Assembly: GCF_021245805.1 (NCBI RefSeq) | Contig: NZ_JAJJNF010000004.1 | Location: 62,001 to 126,000 of the forward strand | DNA: 64,000 nucleotides | Direction of reading: 5' to 3' | Origin: Mangrovimonas futianensis | GTDB taxonomy: Bacteria; Bacteroidota; Bacteroidia; Flavobacteriales; Flavobacteriaceae | In this document: positions 26,266 to 35,807 of the stretch, piece after piece | Layout: each line of letters starts with the position of its first letter | Position numbering within the stretch: position 1 is the stretch's first letter | Notes under the pieces: model-generated | Told to the model about the DNA's origin: nothing | Databases searched by the model: none | Seen by the model: the letters and a program-made list of their open reading frames with translations, nothing else | Made by a program: the position numbers and the translations under genes

Positions 26266-29200
26266 TTAAAATTTAACATTGATACCCATCATCCAAATTC
26301 TTGGAATTGGATATGCACCTCTATCAATACCAGTATCTACAAAACTTCCAGCTGTAACCTCTGGGTCATAACCAGAATACTTGGTAAAAGTGAAGGCATT
26401 TTTAACTTGAGCATAAATTCTAACATTGTTTAAACCTGTTGCATCATAAAGTGATTTTGGCAGGGTATAGCCCAATTGTATGTTCTTGAACCTGAAATAA
26501 CTTCCGTCCTCAATATATCTATCTGAAGCTCGGGTATTGTTATTGTTGTCCACAAAAGTGACTCTAGGTTCTGAGTTACTAGTTCCTGGACCTGTCCATC
26601 TATCTAAAGTTCTGGCTGAACGGTTGGTGAACGCCGAATTTCTCTCATAAGCTCTGTAAATATCATTACCAACTGAAGCAAATGTGGAAACATTGAAATC
26701 AAAACTCTTGTAGTTGATACTTAAGTTCCATCCCAAGGTGAAATCTGGAAATGGATTCCCAATTTCGGTTCTGTCCAAATCATCTATAACACCGTCTCCA
26801 TTAACATCTACAAATCTGATATCTCCTGGTTGCGCTCCGTTTTGGGTAGCGTGACCATCAATCTCTGATTGACTTTGGAAAATACCATCGGTTTTGTACC
26901 CATAGAAATACCATGGAGAGTAACCTTCTTCAAAGCGATTGATAACGGTAAAAGGAATTCCGTATCCAGCACCATCTTGTCTTTTACTATCATTATTTAC
27001 CTCAGTTACCTCGGTATTAACCGTAGTTACATTTAAACTTGTATTGATAGAAAAATCCTCAGAAACCGATTTATTATAAGTTAATGATAAATCAAAACCG
27101 TTTGTTTTTGAAGTACCAATATTTGTAGGAGGTGAAGTTACTGTTCCTGCTGAAGGAGGTAATACTGGAGCGAACAATAAATCCTCAGTTGTTTTTTGAT
27201 AATAGTCTCCTGTAAAAGATAAGGAATTATCAAGCAATCTGATGTCTAGACCAGCATTCATTTGAATTTGACTTTCCCATGACACCGTTTCATCTGGTAT
27301 GGTTCCAAGTGTAGAACCCGCAATTATATTGCCATCGAAAGTATATTTAGGAAAGGTTGAAATACTTGAAAATTGGTTAGAGATATTGTCATTACCAACA
27401 TTACCATAACTTCCTCTTAGTTTTAGAAAATCAATGCCATTAACATCAAAGAATTCTTCATTAGAAAGCACCCAACCTAAAGAACCTGAAGGGAAGAAAC
27501 CATATTTATTATCTGTTCCAAAAACAGTTGAACCATCTACTCTTCCCGTGAATGACAATAAATATCTGTCTTTATAGTCGTAATTAACTCTTCCAAAATA
27601 GGAAATGTTCCTTTTCACATCAGACCAAGATCCCGTTTGTTGAGATGCTAAATCTCCAGTTGCTGATGCTATATCTGCATACTCCCAAGAGTTAAAGGGA
27701 ATATCTTGTGCTGATCCACTTAAGCCTTCTCCCTTATATCTTTGAAGGGACATCCCCGCTACAGTCTGGAAGTTATGAGCTTCATTTATACTGAAATCGT
27801 AGTTACCAAATAGTTCATAGGTATAAGTAAAATAAGTTGTTTTAGACTCATTTACCCTGTTATGAGTAGAAGTCTCTTCTCCTGTTTCAGGATCGACTGT
27901 CACTATTGGTGAAAGATCTGGATTGGCGTTTGTAGCGGTATGACCTACACCATAAAATACTAATGGAGAGAAACTTTTATTGTACACATCTACATAAGTA
28001 TAACTGAATCTTGAAGAAATTCTCAAATCCTCAATAGGCTCATATTGAAGCTCCAGCTTACCAAACCATTTGTTGGTATTGTTATTATTATAGGTGTTAT
28101 CAATTAATGCTAAAGGATTAACGATTTCCTGAGTAATGTTATCACTAATACTATAATTACCATTTTCATCATAAACTGGTAACGTAGGATCAAAGTTCAA
28201 GGCATTGGAAAGCACACTTGTAATACTATTTTCTGCCAAGGCTTTACCTTTAATATTAGCATAATTATTGTTGACCAACACTTTAAACTTATCAGATAGG
28301 TCAATGTTTAATCTTTCAGCCAAGGTAATTCTATCGAAATAAGACTTATCACCACCACCAACGACACCATCTTGCCCAAGATATCCTCCAGATATAAAAT
28401 AGGTCATATTATCTGAACCACCTGCTGCACTCACATTATGACTTTGAATTGGTGCATCCTTAAGCACCTCATCCTGCCAATTAGTTCCAACTCCTAAATT
28501 GCCTATGTTATCAAAAACAAGACCTTGTCCGGCATTGGAACTAGCTTCATTTAAAATAGCGGCATATTCACTGGCATTAAGAACATCAATAGTGCGAGTA
28601 ACCTCTTGAATTCCATAACTTGAATCAAAATTAAAAGTAGTTTTCCCACTCTTGTTTCCTGATTTGGTTGTCACTAAAATAACCCCGTTACCACCTTTAA
28701 CTCCATAAATTGCAGCTGTGGCTGCGTCTTTCAAAACGTTCATGGATTCAACATCTGATGGATTTAAGGCATTCAAATCAGCTATAGATTGTTGAATACC
28801 ATCGATCACTACTAATGGACTACTTCCAGCATTGGAAACAATTCCACGAATCGCAATAGCAGGAGCCGCACCAGGAGAACCTGTTGAAACAATATTAACC
28901 CCTGTAGCTTGACTTTGTAGGGCCTCTTCAACCCTTACAGGTTTAAGCTGCTCCAAAGCTTCACTCTTAACTGTTGAAATGGAACCAGAAACATTAGTTA
29001 CCTTTTGTTGTCCATATCCAACAATAACAACCTCATCCAATGATTGGCTATCAGGCATAAGCTGAACAGTTATTGGATTTGAATTAACGACCTGGACTTC
29101 TTTAGTGACAAAACCTACATAAGAAAATACCAGAGTAGAACTTAGCGGTACACCTTCCAATGAAAAATTTCCATCAAAATCTGTAGCCACCCCTTTTGTG

Positions 29201-29343
29201 GTGTTTTTAATAATGACATTAACACCAGGTAAAGGCATATCGGAATCTGCATCCAATACTGTACCTGTGATGTTGACTTCCTGTGCGACAGACAACATCG
29301 ACATTAATAAGAATAATGTAAATGTTAAAATTTTTGAATTCAT
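26266..29343 (-). CDS. SusC/RagA-family TonB-dependent outer-membrane transporter
   Basis: This 1025-aa protein imports oligosaccharides with its SusD lid. It has a signal peptide (LFLLMSMLSVAQ), a CarboxypepD_reg domain (about 23-110, GTVLDADSDMPLPGVNVIIKNTTKGVATDFDGNFSLEGVP), the linker DEVVIVGYGQQKVTNVSGSIS, a plug (QATGVNIVSTGSPGAAPAIAIRG, VLKDAATAAIYGVKGGNGVILVTTK), and a large barrel ending KNAFTFTKYSGYDPEV...WMMGINVKF. It is the first gene of the PUL operon; a LacI-type operator lies upstream. Confidence 0.97.
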   Translation of the reverse strand: MNSKILTFTLFLLMSMLSVAQEVNITGTVLDADSDMPLPGVNVIIKNTTKGVATDFDGNFSLEGVPLSSTLVFSYVGFVTKEVQVVNSNPITVQLMPDSQSLDEVVIVGYGQQKVTNVSGSISTVKSEALEQLKPVRVEEALQSQATGVNIVSTGSPGAAPAIAIRGIVSNAGSSPLVVIDGIQQSIADLNALNPSDVESMNVLKDAATAAIYGVKGGNGVILVTTKSGNKSGKTTFNFDSSYGIQEVTRTIDVLNASEYAAILNEASSNAGQGLVFDNIGNLGVGTNWQDEVLKDAPIQSHNVSAAGGSDNMTYFISGGYLGQDGVVGGGDKSYFDRITLAERLNIDLSDKFKVLVNNNYANIKGKALAENSITSVLSNALNFDPTLPVYDENGNYSISDNITQEIVNPLALIDNTYNNNNTNKWFGKLELQYEPIEDLRISSRFSYTYVDVYNKSFSPLVFYGVGHTATNANPDLSPIVTVDPETGEETSTHNRVNESKTTYFTYTYELFGNYDFSINEAHNFQTVAGMSLQRYKGEGLSGSAQDIPFNSWEYADIASATGDLASQQTGSWSDVKRNISYFGRVNYDYKDRYLLSFTGRVDGSTVFGTDNKYGFFPSGSLGWVLSNEEFFDVNGIDFLKLRGSYGNVGNDNISNQFSSISTFPKYTFDGNIIAGSTLGTIPDETVSWESQIQMNAGLDIRLLDNSLSFTGDYYQKTTEDLLFAPVLPPSAGTVTSPPTNIGTSKTNGFDLSLTYNKSVSEDFSINTSLNVTTVNTEVTEVNNDSKRQDGAGYGIPFTVINRFEEGYSPWYFYGYKTDGIFQSQSEIDGHATQNGAQPGDIRFVDVNGDGVIDDLDRTEIGNPFPDFTLGWNLSINYKSFDFNVSTFASVGNDIYRAYERNSAFTNRSARTLDRWTGPGTSNSEPRVTFVDNNNNTRASDRYIEDGSYFRFKNIQLGYTLPKSLYDATGLNNVRIYAQVKNAFTFTKYSGYDPEVTAGSFVDTGIDRGAYPIPRIWMMGINVKF

Positions 29344-29511
29344 AATTAGTCTGAACTTTTATTAGTTGTTTAAAATTAGAACAATACATTGCGAATTATT
29401 CAAAAACATACACAACAAAAAACATACAATGTATATTTTAGTGTTTTTTTTAAGAATATAACAATACAAACCCTTTAAAACTGCGGTTTGAGAAAAGTTA
29501 AAAAAATTAAC

Positions 29512-29525
29512 CTAAAACGTTTTAG
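29512..29525. promoter_or_regulatory. LacI-type operator palindrome upstream of susC
   Basis: CTAAAACGTTTTAG is a perfect 14-bp palindrome centred on CG, the hallmark of LacI-family operators. It lies 169 bp before susC, in the only sizeable gap of the PUL. The LacI-family protein encoded at 17018-18031 is the obvious candidate to bind it. Confidence 0.55.
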
Positions 29526-29586
29526 TTGGCTTAAAATATGTTAATGTAGTGGTAATGTATGGGTGTTTTTTAAAACTGTTAAGGTC

Positions 29587-32400
29587 TTAAATTTCAAGAA
29601 TGTAATTTGTTAAGCTAGCATCATGCGGTAAATCCATCTTTTTTCGCAAACGATAGCGTTTAACTTCCACGCTTTTAGGAGAAATATTCAATAATGGGGC
29701 AATCTCTTTTGAAGACAAATTCAGCCTTAAATAGGCACATAATTTCAAATCATTGGGGGTCAAAGCAGGATGTTTGGCTTTCATTTTCCTTAAAAAGTCC
29801 TTATCAGCATTGTTAAAGGCTTCTTCAAAGAAGGTCCAGTCATCTGTGTTATTCAAATTGCGATCAATGATTCGAATGACGGATTTCACATTCTTATCCT
29901 CCTTAGATTTTTTGAGTTCATTTTTAATAGTGTGTAAGAATTCATTTTTCTTAATCAAACTCATTGTTGAAATAGCCAACTCACGATTCTTGTTATCAAC
30001 ATCCTGCTCCAGTTTTTCATTTTTAAGCTTCATGAACTGTTGCTTACTAGCCATCTCCTTCATTTCCATCTCACGTTCAGTTTCCAAAAGAAGTTTTGCT
30101 TGTTGATTCTTATAGTATCTATTATAGATAAAATGAGTAAGTAACGCCAACATAATAAAGCCTATAACATATAATATAATGGCAATTGTGGACAAATACC
30201 AAGGACGATTAATTACAAAGGAATATTCTGAAGTATTTGTAGTCAAACTATCTCCCACTCTTCCCCGTACCTTAAATGCATAGGTTCCAAATGGTAAATT
30301 TTCAAACAATTCTGATGGTGAATTTGACCAAGCGCTCCACTCATTATTAAAGCCCTCTAAACGATATTGATACTCAGGCTCTTGAAATTTATCAAACTCA
30401 GGGATACTGAAGGTGAATTCAAAATTATTGGACTTAGTTTCAAATTCTGCATTATCATGAGAACCAATCAATTTTGGTGATTCATTTAACTTGTAATTTT
30501 TGATAGTATTGATAGTAATTTCATATTCCTTTTCTACAATGTTGTTAAGATCAATAATCGTATAACCTGTAGATGAACCAAACAAATACTTTGAATCTCC
30601 AAGACTTGAAATACTTTCATATCCGGTCATTCCCTTTCGTAACTCACTAGGAAATGAAATATGGTAAACCTCCAAATCATTAGTTAGTTTACCTTTAGCG
30701 ACAAAGCTTAAATTCTTCTTTGAGAACCCCCATAACATTTGATCATCAGTAACCACCAACTTACCCGAAGTGTATTTATTATTAGGAAATAGTTGACTTA
30801 AAACGCTATCTCTTCTAAAAACATTTGATTGTTTTTCATATGAAAAAACACCCTGCCTGTATGCATATAGTATTTTATCTTGGTATTTAACAATGCTAGA
30901 ATTTAATCCCTTATTGATTGAATCCTTTTCAACTTGAAGTGCTTTTGTATAATCGTTATCCACTTCAATTCTATACACTCCTTTGTATTCATGACTTACA
31001 AATACAGTATGTTCATCCAAAAGTTCAAAATACTTCGAAGAATTTTGAAATCCCTCTATCCTATTTCTGAATCTCCATTCACCCCCACGGTTTTCCAAAA
31101 CATTCAATCCATTATAATTCCCTTGCAGCAATAAATTTGTTTTTGGAATAGGCTTGATATCCCAAGTTCCATCAATCGAGGAAATTTCTGTAACCTGACT
31201 ACCACTGACTATAAAAGTCCCGAGATTGTGTCCGCAAAACAGTTGGCTGTTTATTTCCTTTAAACACCAAACCTGTCCTTTGGTACCCTCAATAAATTTA
31301 AAGGATTCTTTGGAAAGAAAGGGCTTATAAAATAAGCCTTGATTTGTTCCTATATAGAGGTTTCCTTGGTAGATAATTGAGGCATAAACTGTACCCAGTG
31401 TGCCTTTATCATCTGTGTAAATCCTATAAGGAGAGGTGATATTTACAGAATTAATACCGTTATCCAGACCCAACCAAATATTATTCTCTTGATCTTCAAA
31501 TAAGGCCAAAACCGTATTATTACTCAATCCCTTTGCTTGATTTATTTCGTAATTAGCCTCACCATCTGTAGTTAGATGAATTAGGCCCTTTGAAATAGTC
31601 CCCAGAGCAAAACTTCCATCATGAAGCTTAATACTACAATACACCCCTACTTTTGACAACAATTCATTTGCAGGAATTTGCCACTTTTCAATTACTGAAC
31701 CTTCTAAGACATAAAAACCACTTTCCATGGTTTGCACAAGTAAATTACCTCCTTTGTTGTAAACATTAATAATATTAGCATCCCTTAAGATCAAATGATT
31801 GGAAACCAAAACCGCTATACCATTATCAATCTGAAAAAGCCCCTCGCCTATGCTTTGAAAATAGACCTTACCGTCTACCTCGTACATTTTGGTGATACCA
31901 ATTTTAGAATCAATGATATTAAAAGTTTCATCCTTTAAACTATAAATATAGATACGGTTTAGGGATTGAAATAGGACATACTCATCTATGGAAAAAATCT
32001 TCCAGAATTGCTCATCATCAATTAACGCCTTGTTAAGTTGGGCCGATAATGAATCATATTTCAACCTTCCCACGTCATTTCTACGCCACACCCCGAATTC
32101 CATGTAACAGCCTGTAAAAATCATATCATCCAAGGAATAAACCGATCTTATAATGGTTTCATTGGGTGAGGGATAAAGATTCCATTGAGCTCCATTGAAT
32201 TCCAGCAACCCTTTATTATTTCCTACATATATATACTGATTATTGGATTGGGAAATGGACCAATTTTGATTTTCTGCCCCATAATCCTTTGGGGTATATA
32301 CTTCAATAGGCGGCAATTCTTGGCATACACCCTGAACCATCATAGTTAAAATGACGACTAGAGTTGTGAAGTATATTCGATTAAGAAAAAGTGATTTCAT
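29587..32400 (-). CDS. Beta-propeller / Y_Y_Y / LuxR-type HTH transmembrane regulator
   Basis: This 937-aa protein has an N-terminal signal/anchor (IYFTTLVVILTMMVQGVCQ) and periplasmic beta-propeller repeats (WSISQSNNQYIYVGNNKGLLEFNG, GLSNNTVLALFEDQENNIWLGLDNGINSV). A Y_Y_Y domain follows at about 645-735 (YQYRLEGFNNEWSAWSNSPSELFENLPFGTYAFKVRGRV), then a membrane helix (IAIILYVIGFIMLALLTHFIY) and a cytoplasmic coiled coil. The C-terminal LuxR-like helix-turn-helix reads LTPNDLKLCAYLRLNLSSKEIAPLLNISPKSVEVKRYRLRKKM. It lacks kinase and receiver domains, unlike hybrid two-component sensors. It probably senses glucan fragments and activates the susC operon directly downstream. Confidence 0.9.
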   Translation of the reverse strand: MKSLFLNRIYFTTLVVILTMMVQGVCQELPPIEVYTPKDYGAENQNWSISQSNNQYIYVGNNKGLLEFNGAQWNLYPSPNETIIRSVYSLDDMIFTGCYMEFGVWRRNDVGRLKYDSLSAQLNKALIDDEQFWKIFSIDEYVLFQSLNRIYIYSLKDETFNIIDSKIGITKMYEVDGKVYFQSIGEGLFQIDNGIAVLVSNHLILRDANIINVYNKGGNLLVQTMESGFYVLEGSVIEKWQIPANELLSKVGVYCSIKLHDGSFALGTISKGLIHLTTDGEANYEINQAKGLSNNTVLALFEDQENNIWLGLDNGINSVNITSPYRIYTDDKGTLGTVYASIIYQGNLYIGTNQGLFYKPFLSKESFKFIEGTKGQVWCLKEINSQLFCGHNLGTFIVSGSQVTEISSIDGTWDIKPIPKTNLLLQGNYNGLNVLENRGGEWRFRNRIEGFQNSSKYFELLDEHTVFVSHEYKGVYRIEVDNDYTKALQVEKDSINKGLNSSIVKYQDKILYAYRQGVFSYEKQSNVFRRDSVLSQLFPNNKYTSGKLVVTDDQMLWGFSKKNLSFVAKGKLTNDLEVYHISFPSELRKGMTGYESISSLGDSKYLFGSSTGYTIIDLNNIVEKEYEITINTIKNYKLNESPKLIGSHDNAEFETKSNNFEFTFSIPEFDKFQEPEYQYRLEGFNNEWSAWSNSPSELFENLPFGTYAFKVRGRVGDSLTTNTSEYSFVINRPWYLSTIAIILYVIGFIMLALLTHFIYNRYYKNQQAKLLLETEREMEMKEMASKQQFMKLKNEKLEQDVDNKNRELAISTMSLIKKNEFLHTIKNELKKSKEDKNVKSVIRIIDRNLNNTDDWTFFEEAFNNADKDFLRKMKAKHPALTPNDLKLCAYLRLNLSSKEIAPLLNISPKSVEVKRYRLRKKMDLPHDASLTNYILEI

Positions 32401-32457
32401 CTGTATAACAATAATACAAACTATCTTCGAATTGAACCGATTAAATGAAGATTGTAG

Positions 32458-33465
32458 TTATAAATCTGTTGTCAAGATGCTCTCAATAATCTCCAGTTCT
32501 TGTTTTGAAAAATTCTTATTAACTAGAGCTCCCAAATTATCCAAGAGTTGCTTTTCACTACTCACCCCAACTAATACGGAAGTAACTCGTTTATCCTTCA
32601 GTAACCAGGCTACGGCCATTTGGGCAAGGGATTGATTTCGTTCTTGGGCCATTTTGTTTAATTCCATAGCCTTGGCTATTTTTTCATGAGTCACTTGATC
32701 CTTTTGTAAAAACCCAGAAGTTTTTGCAGCACGGGAATCCTCTGGGATACCTTTAAGATATTTGGAAGTCAAAATCCCCTGTTCTAAAGGCGAAAAAGGA
32801 ATACATCCGATACCTTCATCTTCCAAAACGTCTATTAAACCATTCTCTACCCAGCGATCCATCATATTATATCTAGGTTGATGTATCAAACAAGGAGTAC
32901 CTAAATCTTTCAATATAGCCACTGCCTTTTTGGTATCTGCGGCATTGTAAGAAGAAATCCCTACATACAAAGCCTTACCTTGTCTTACAATTAAATCTAA
33001 CGCGGCCATGGTTTCTTCAAGTGGTGTTTGATCATCTGGCCTATGGCTGTAAAAAATATCCACATAATCCAATCCCATCCGTTTTAAACTTTGATCCAAA
33101 CTAGCAACCAAATATTTTTTGGAACCCCATTCCCCATAAGGTCCGGGCCACATATAATAACCTGCCTTTGTAGAAATCACCATTTCATCCCTATACCCCT
33201 GAAAGCTTTGCTTTAGTATCTTACCGAAATTCGCTTCTGCCGAACCCGGGGGCGGTCCATAATTATTAGCCAGATCGAAATGGGTAATGCCATGATCAAA
33301 AGCTGTATGCAGAATTCTCTTGGAATTGGATAGATCATCAACATGACCAAAGTTGTGCCAAAGACCCAAAGAAATCTCGGGTAATAGCAAACCGCTGTTC
33401 CCACAACGTCTGTAGGTCATGTTTTGGTATCTGGTTTCGGAAGGTGTGTAGGACATAATAGACAT
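32458..33465 (-). CDS. Aldo/keto reductase (YghZ / L-glyceraldehyde-3-phosphate reductase type)
   Basis: This 335-aa NADPH-dependent oxidoreductase has the TIM-barrel AKR pattern: RRCGNSGLLLPEISLGLWHNFGH, GITHFDLANNYGPPPGSAEANFG with the catalytic Asp/Tyr, STKAGYYMWPGPYGEWGSKKYL with the Lys, the His in DIFYSHRPD, and the cofactor-binding FSPLEQGILTSKYL and VLVGVSSEKQLLDNL. The closest known type is E. coli YghZ. The frame opens at a TTG (33477); ATGs at 33465 and 33456 are more likely. It lies just outside the left end of the island. Confidence 0.93.
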   Translation of the reverse strand: MSIMSYTPSETRYQNMTYRRCGNSGLLLPEISLGLWHNFGHVDDLSNSKRILHTAFDHGITHFDLANNYGPPPGSAEANFGKILKQSFQGYRDEMVISTKAGYYMWPGPYGEWGSKKYLVASLDQSLKRMGLDYVDIFYSHRPDDQTPLEETMAALDLIVRQGKALYVGISSYNAADTKKAVAILKDLGTPCLIHQPRYNMMDRWVENGLIDVLEDEGIGCIPFSPLEQGILTSKYLKGIPEDSRAAKTSGFLQKDQVTHEKIAKAMELNKMAQERNQSLAQMAVAWLLKDKRVTSVLVGVSSEKQLLDNLGALVNKNFSKQELEIIESILTTDL

Positions 33466-33490
33466 ATTATATCTCAAATTTAGGCATAAA

Positions 33491-33522
33491 AAAAGCCTTA
33501 ATCAAACATGATTAAGGCTTTT
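33491..33522. terminator. Strong terminator abutting the left island boundary
   Basis: The arms AAAAGCCTTAATCA (33491-33504) and TGATTAAGGCTTTT (33509-33522) enclose a 4-nt loop, with T-runs on both strands. It touches the tRNA-Leu remnant at 33523. Before the insertion this would have been the terminator immediately downstream of tRNA-Leu on the minus strand. Confidence 0.88.
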
Positions 33523-33544
33523 GTACAGAAGGCGGGACTTGAAC
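33523..33544. repeat. Left attachment site (attL), tRNA-Leu 3' remnant
   Basis: 22 bp identical to 48874-48895, corresponding to the 3' end of tRNA-Leu from the T-arm to the discriminator base plus one flanking base. Outside it the sequence is the native terminator; inside, identity to the tRNA stops at once (TTTTCAA instead of CCGCACG). Confidence 0.88.
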
Positions 33545-33675
33545 TTTTCAAATATTGAACATCTTAAAACACCCTAAAACAATCAAACTTCTCTTTATTT
33601 ACATAGCTTTAGAAGATTCATAAGCAATTTAAATCTTGAATGTGTTTGCATGTTTTTGTATTAAACGTATTTTTA

Positions 33676-33694
33676 CCGTACAAAAATCGTACAA
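33676..33694. promoter_or_regulatory. Possible integrase arm-binding sites, left end
   Basis: CCGTACAAAAA (33676-33686) is followed at an 11-bp step by a second CGTACAA. The same 11-mer recurs near the right end (48808-48818), where it is again one of two copies 11 bp apart. Paired, matching motifs near both ends of a tyrosine-integrase element suggest arm sites. They also overlap the integrase start region, which could allow autoregulation. Confidence 0.4.
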
Positions 33695-33696
33695 TT

Positions 33697-34950
33697 ATGG
33701 CCTCCATTAATTTCCTCTACAGATCTACAAAAGATTATGCTCCATTAAATTTAAGACTTCTTTTTAGAATTAATAACCAAGATAAAGTGATCGGCACAAA
33801 AACTAAACTTGTCGTTTCAAAAAATTACTGGAAGAAACATAATTTAAAAAGATTAAAGGATATAGATATTTTAAATGAAAGAAAAAAAGTTAACGACGAA
33901 CTTGATAAAATTGAAAGTTTTCTTCTAAAAAAATTCCACAACTCCAACCCAAATCTTATTGACAAAAAGTGGCTCAACAACCAATTAGAAGCCTACTACC
34001 AAGAGGAAAATGATTTTATAGAAGAACCTACTGACGGACTAGTAGAATATTTCGAAGATTTTCTAAGAATTAAAGGAAAAGAAATTTCCGATAGCTCCAT
34101 AAAAAAATATACTACGGTGAAAAACCTAGTCATTAAATTTGATAATTATACACAAAGAAAAACCAAGATAAATGAAGTAAATCTTGCCTTCAAAGATAAC
34201 TTCGAAGATTTCTGTTTAAACAATCACTATTCGTCCAATACCATTGCAAAGGCACTTAGAACCATCAAAACGGTATGCAATCATGCTAAATTAAACGGGC
34301 ATTCAATTAGCCACCAAATAGATGCCATCAAACCTAAATACCTCAAACCCGATCATATTTACCTAAATGAAAAGGAAATAACCTCCATAGAATCTATTGA
34401 TGAAAATAAACTTACCGAAAGCCTTACAAATGCAAGAGACTGGCTATTAATCAGCTGCTACTGCGGTCAAAGAGTTTCCGATTTCATGAGATTTGATAAA
34501 TCCATGATTAGGTTCGAAAAAAACAAGCCACTAATTGAATTTACGCAAAAGAAAACTGGAAAAATAATGACCATTCCAGTGCACCAAAAAATCATGAAGA
34601 TTTTAAGCAGAAGAGACGGAAACTTCCCAAGACCAATATCTGACCAGAAATACAATAAATACATAAAAGATTTATGTGCTTTAGCAAAAATCAATCAAAT
34701 CATTAAAGGAAGTAAAAAACAGGAGACTAAAAAGGACAGTAAAATTTATCGTAAAATTTCTGGGGAATTTCCAAAATACGAATTAGTTTCGTCTCATATT
34801 GGCAGGAGATCTTTCGCCACTAATCACTATGGAATTATTCCTACCACATTCCTAATGTATATTACTGGACACAGCACGGAAGCAATGTTTCTTAAATACA
34901 TTGGGAAGAGCAATAAAGATTTAGCTTTAGAGATATCTAAATTCTTTTGA
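33697..34950 (+). CDS. Tyrosine recombinase / integrase of the island
   Basis: This 417-aa site-specific recombinase is of the type common on Bacteroidota mobile elements. It has an Arm-DNA-binding N-terminal part (FLYRSTKDYAPLNLRLLFRINNQDKVIGTKTKLVVSKNYW), a SAM-like core-binding domain (about 110-210), and the catalytic domain. Catalytic residues seen: Arg259 in CGQRVSD, Lys in KKTGKIMTIPVH, His367 and Arg370 in SSHIGRRSF, His392 in TGHSTEAMF, and Tyr401 in LKYIG. The ATG at 33697 is chosen (MASINFLYR); the frame runs 19 residues further but those are hydrophobic and unlike the family. All catalytic residues are intact, so the island may still be mobile. Confidence 0.94.
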   Translation: MASINFLYRSTKDYAPLNLRLLFRINNQDKVIGTKTKLVVSKNYWKKHNLKRLKDIDILNERKKVNDELDKIESFLLKKFHNSNPNLIDKKWLNNQLEAYYQEENDFIEEPTDGLVEYFEDFLRIKGKEISDSSIKKYTTVKNLVIKFDNYTQRKTKINEVNLAFKDNFEDFCLNNHYSSNTIAKALRTIKTVCNHAKLNGHSISHQIDAIKPKYLKPDHIYLNEKEITSIESIDENKLTESLTNARDWLLISCYCGQRVSDFMRFDKSMIRFEKNKPLIEFTQKKTGKIMTIPVHQKIMKILSRRDGNFPRPISDQKYNKYIKDLCALAKINQIIKGSKKQETKKDSKIYRKISGEFPKYELVSSHIGRRSFATNHYGIIPTTFLMYITGHSTEAMFLKYIGKSNKDLALEISKFF

Positions 34951-35024
34951 CGATAGAAGAATACGCTTTAAGATAAATTAAGAAAGCCTGCATTACCAAA
35001 CGCAAGCTTTCCTAAATATAAAAA

Positions 35025-35807
35025 TCAATTTAAATCATCAGGATAATAAATATTTCCACGAAGCGTTTCATCATTCAAATTTTCAATTTTCACGATAGCA
35101 GCCGCTAAAAAACACCAATAACCTCGATGAATTTCGTTGCTCTTATGGGTTCCATAATAGCCCGACCCTTTAAGACATTGATACCATTTATTTTCCAAGA
35201 AAAATTTAAGTTCACTTAATAAATTTATCTTATCACCTTCTTGAATTACTTTTTTTAAATGGCCAAAGTTCTTATCAATATCAACATAGGCTTTTTCACT
35301 TTCTTCAAAGTTGAGATTTACGTTTGGATACACTAAATATTCTAACAACAAATCCTTTACATTATCCCTCTCAAATTGTTCATGAAATAAGATAAAATAT
35401 TCGTCATTTGGAGGAAGAATTAATCTAGCAATTGACAAAAGCTGAATCAGCGCAACATAAACATTATAAACATATTGCCCATAATACAATGGTTTTCTAT
35501 CCTTTAGCACATATGCCAAACTTAGGCCACCATGCTTCCTGTGAGATAGGAAATACATTGCAGATTTTTTAAGGATTTTTTTTACCTCATCTTTTGAAAA
35601 ATCATCCCCTTTAGAATATTTGGCTATTAAAAGATTTCTAAAAAAATCAAAATATAATTTCTCTTGCCTTTGCAAAATCTTCACATCCAAGGAATTTTTA
35701 TCTTTTTCAAACCTACGTTCAATTTTTTCCAAATCCTTAACTTCTCTGTCCACCAATTCTTTGAAATAACTATAGCTCTTAAAAGGATCTCTTTGCTTTA
35801 AATTCAT
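35025..35807 (-). CDS. PoNi-type immunity protein (DUF1911-like)
   Basis: This 260-aa helical protein has no signal peptide, so it should be cytoplasmic. The C-terminal segment HRGYWCFLAAAIVKIENLNDETLRGNIYYPDDL matches what I know of DUF1911/PoNi immunity proteins (a GYWxFxAAAxxKI stretch followed by YYPxDL). The N-terminal RDPFKSYSYFKELVDREVKDLEKIERR fits the DUF1910-like half. Its ATG overlaps the stop codon of the toxin gene (ATGA), so both are translated together, the usual design for toxin and antidote. It should bind and neutralise the PoNe DNase. The family call is by motif recall, not a search. Confidence 0.75.
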   Translation of the reverse strand: MNLKQRDPFKSYSYFKELVDREVKDLEKIERRFEKDKNSLDVKILQRQEKLYFDFFRNLLIAKYSKGDDFSKDEVKKILKKSAMYFLSHRKHGGLSLAYVLKDRKPLYYGQYVYNVYVALIQLLSIARLILPPNDEYFILFHEQFERDNVKDLLLEYLVYPNVNLNFEESEKAYVDIDKNFGHLKKVIQEGDKINLLSELKFFLENKWYQCLKGSGYYGTHKSNEIHRGYWCFLAAAIVKIENLNDETLRGNIYYPDDLN

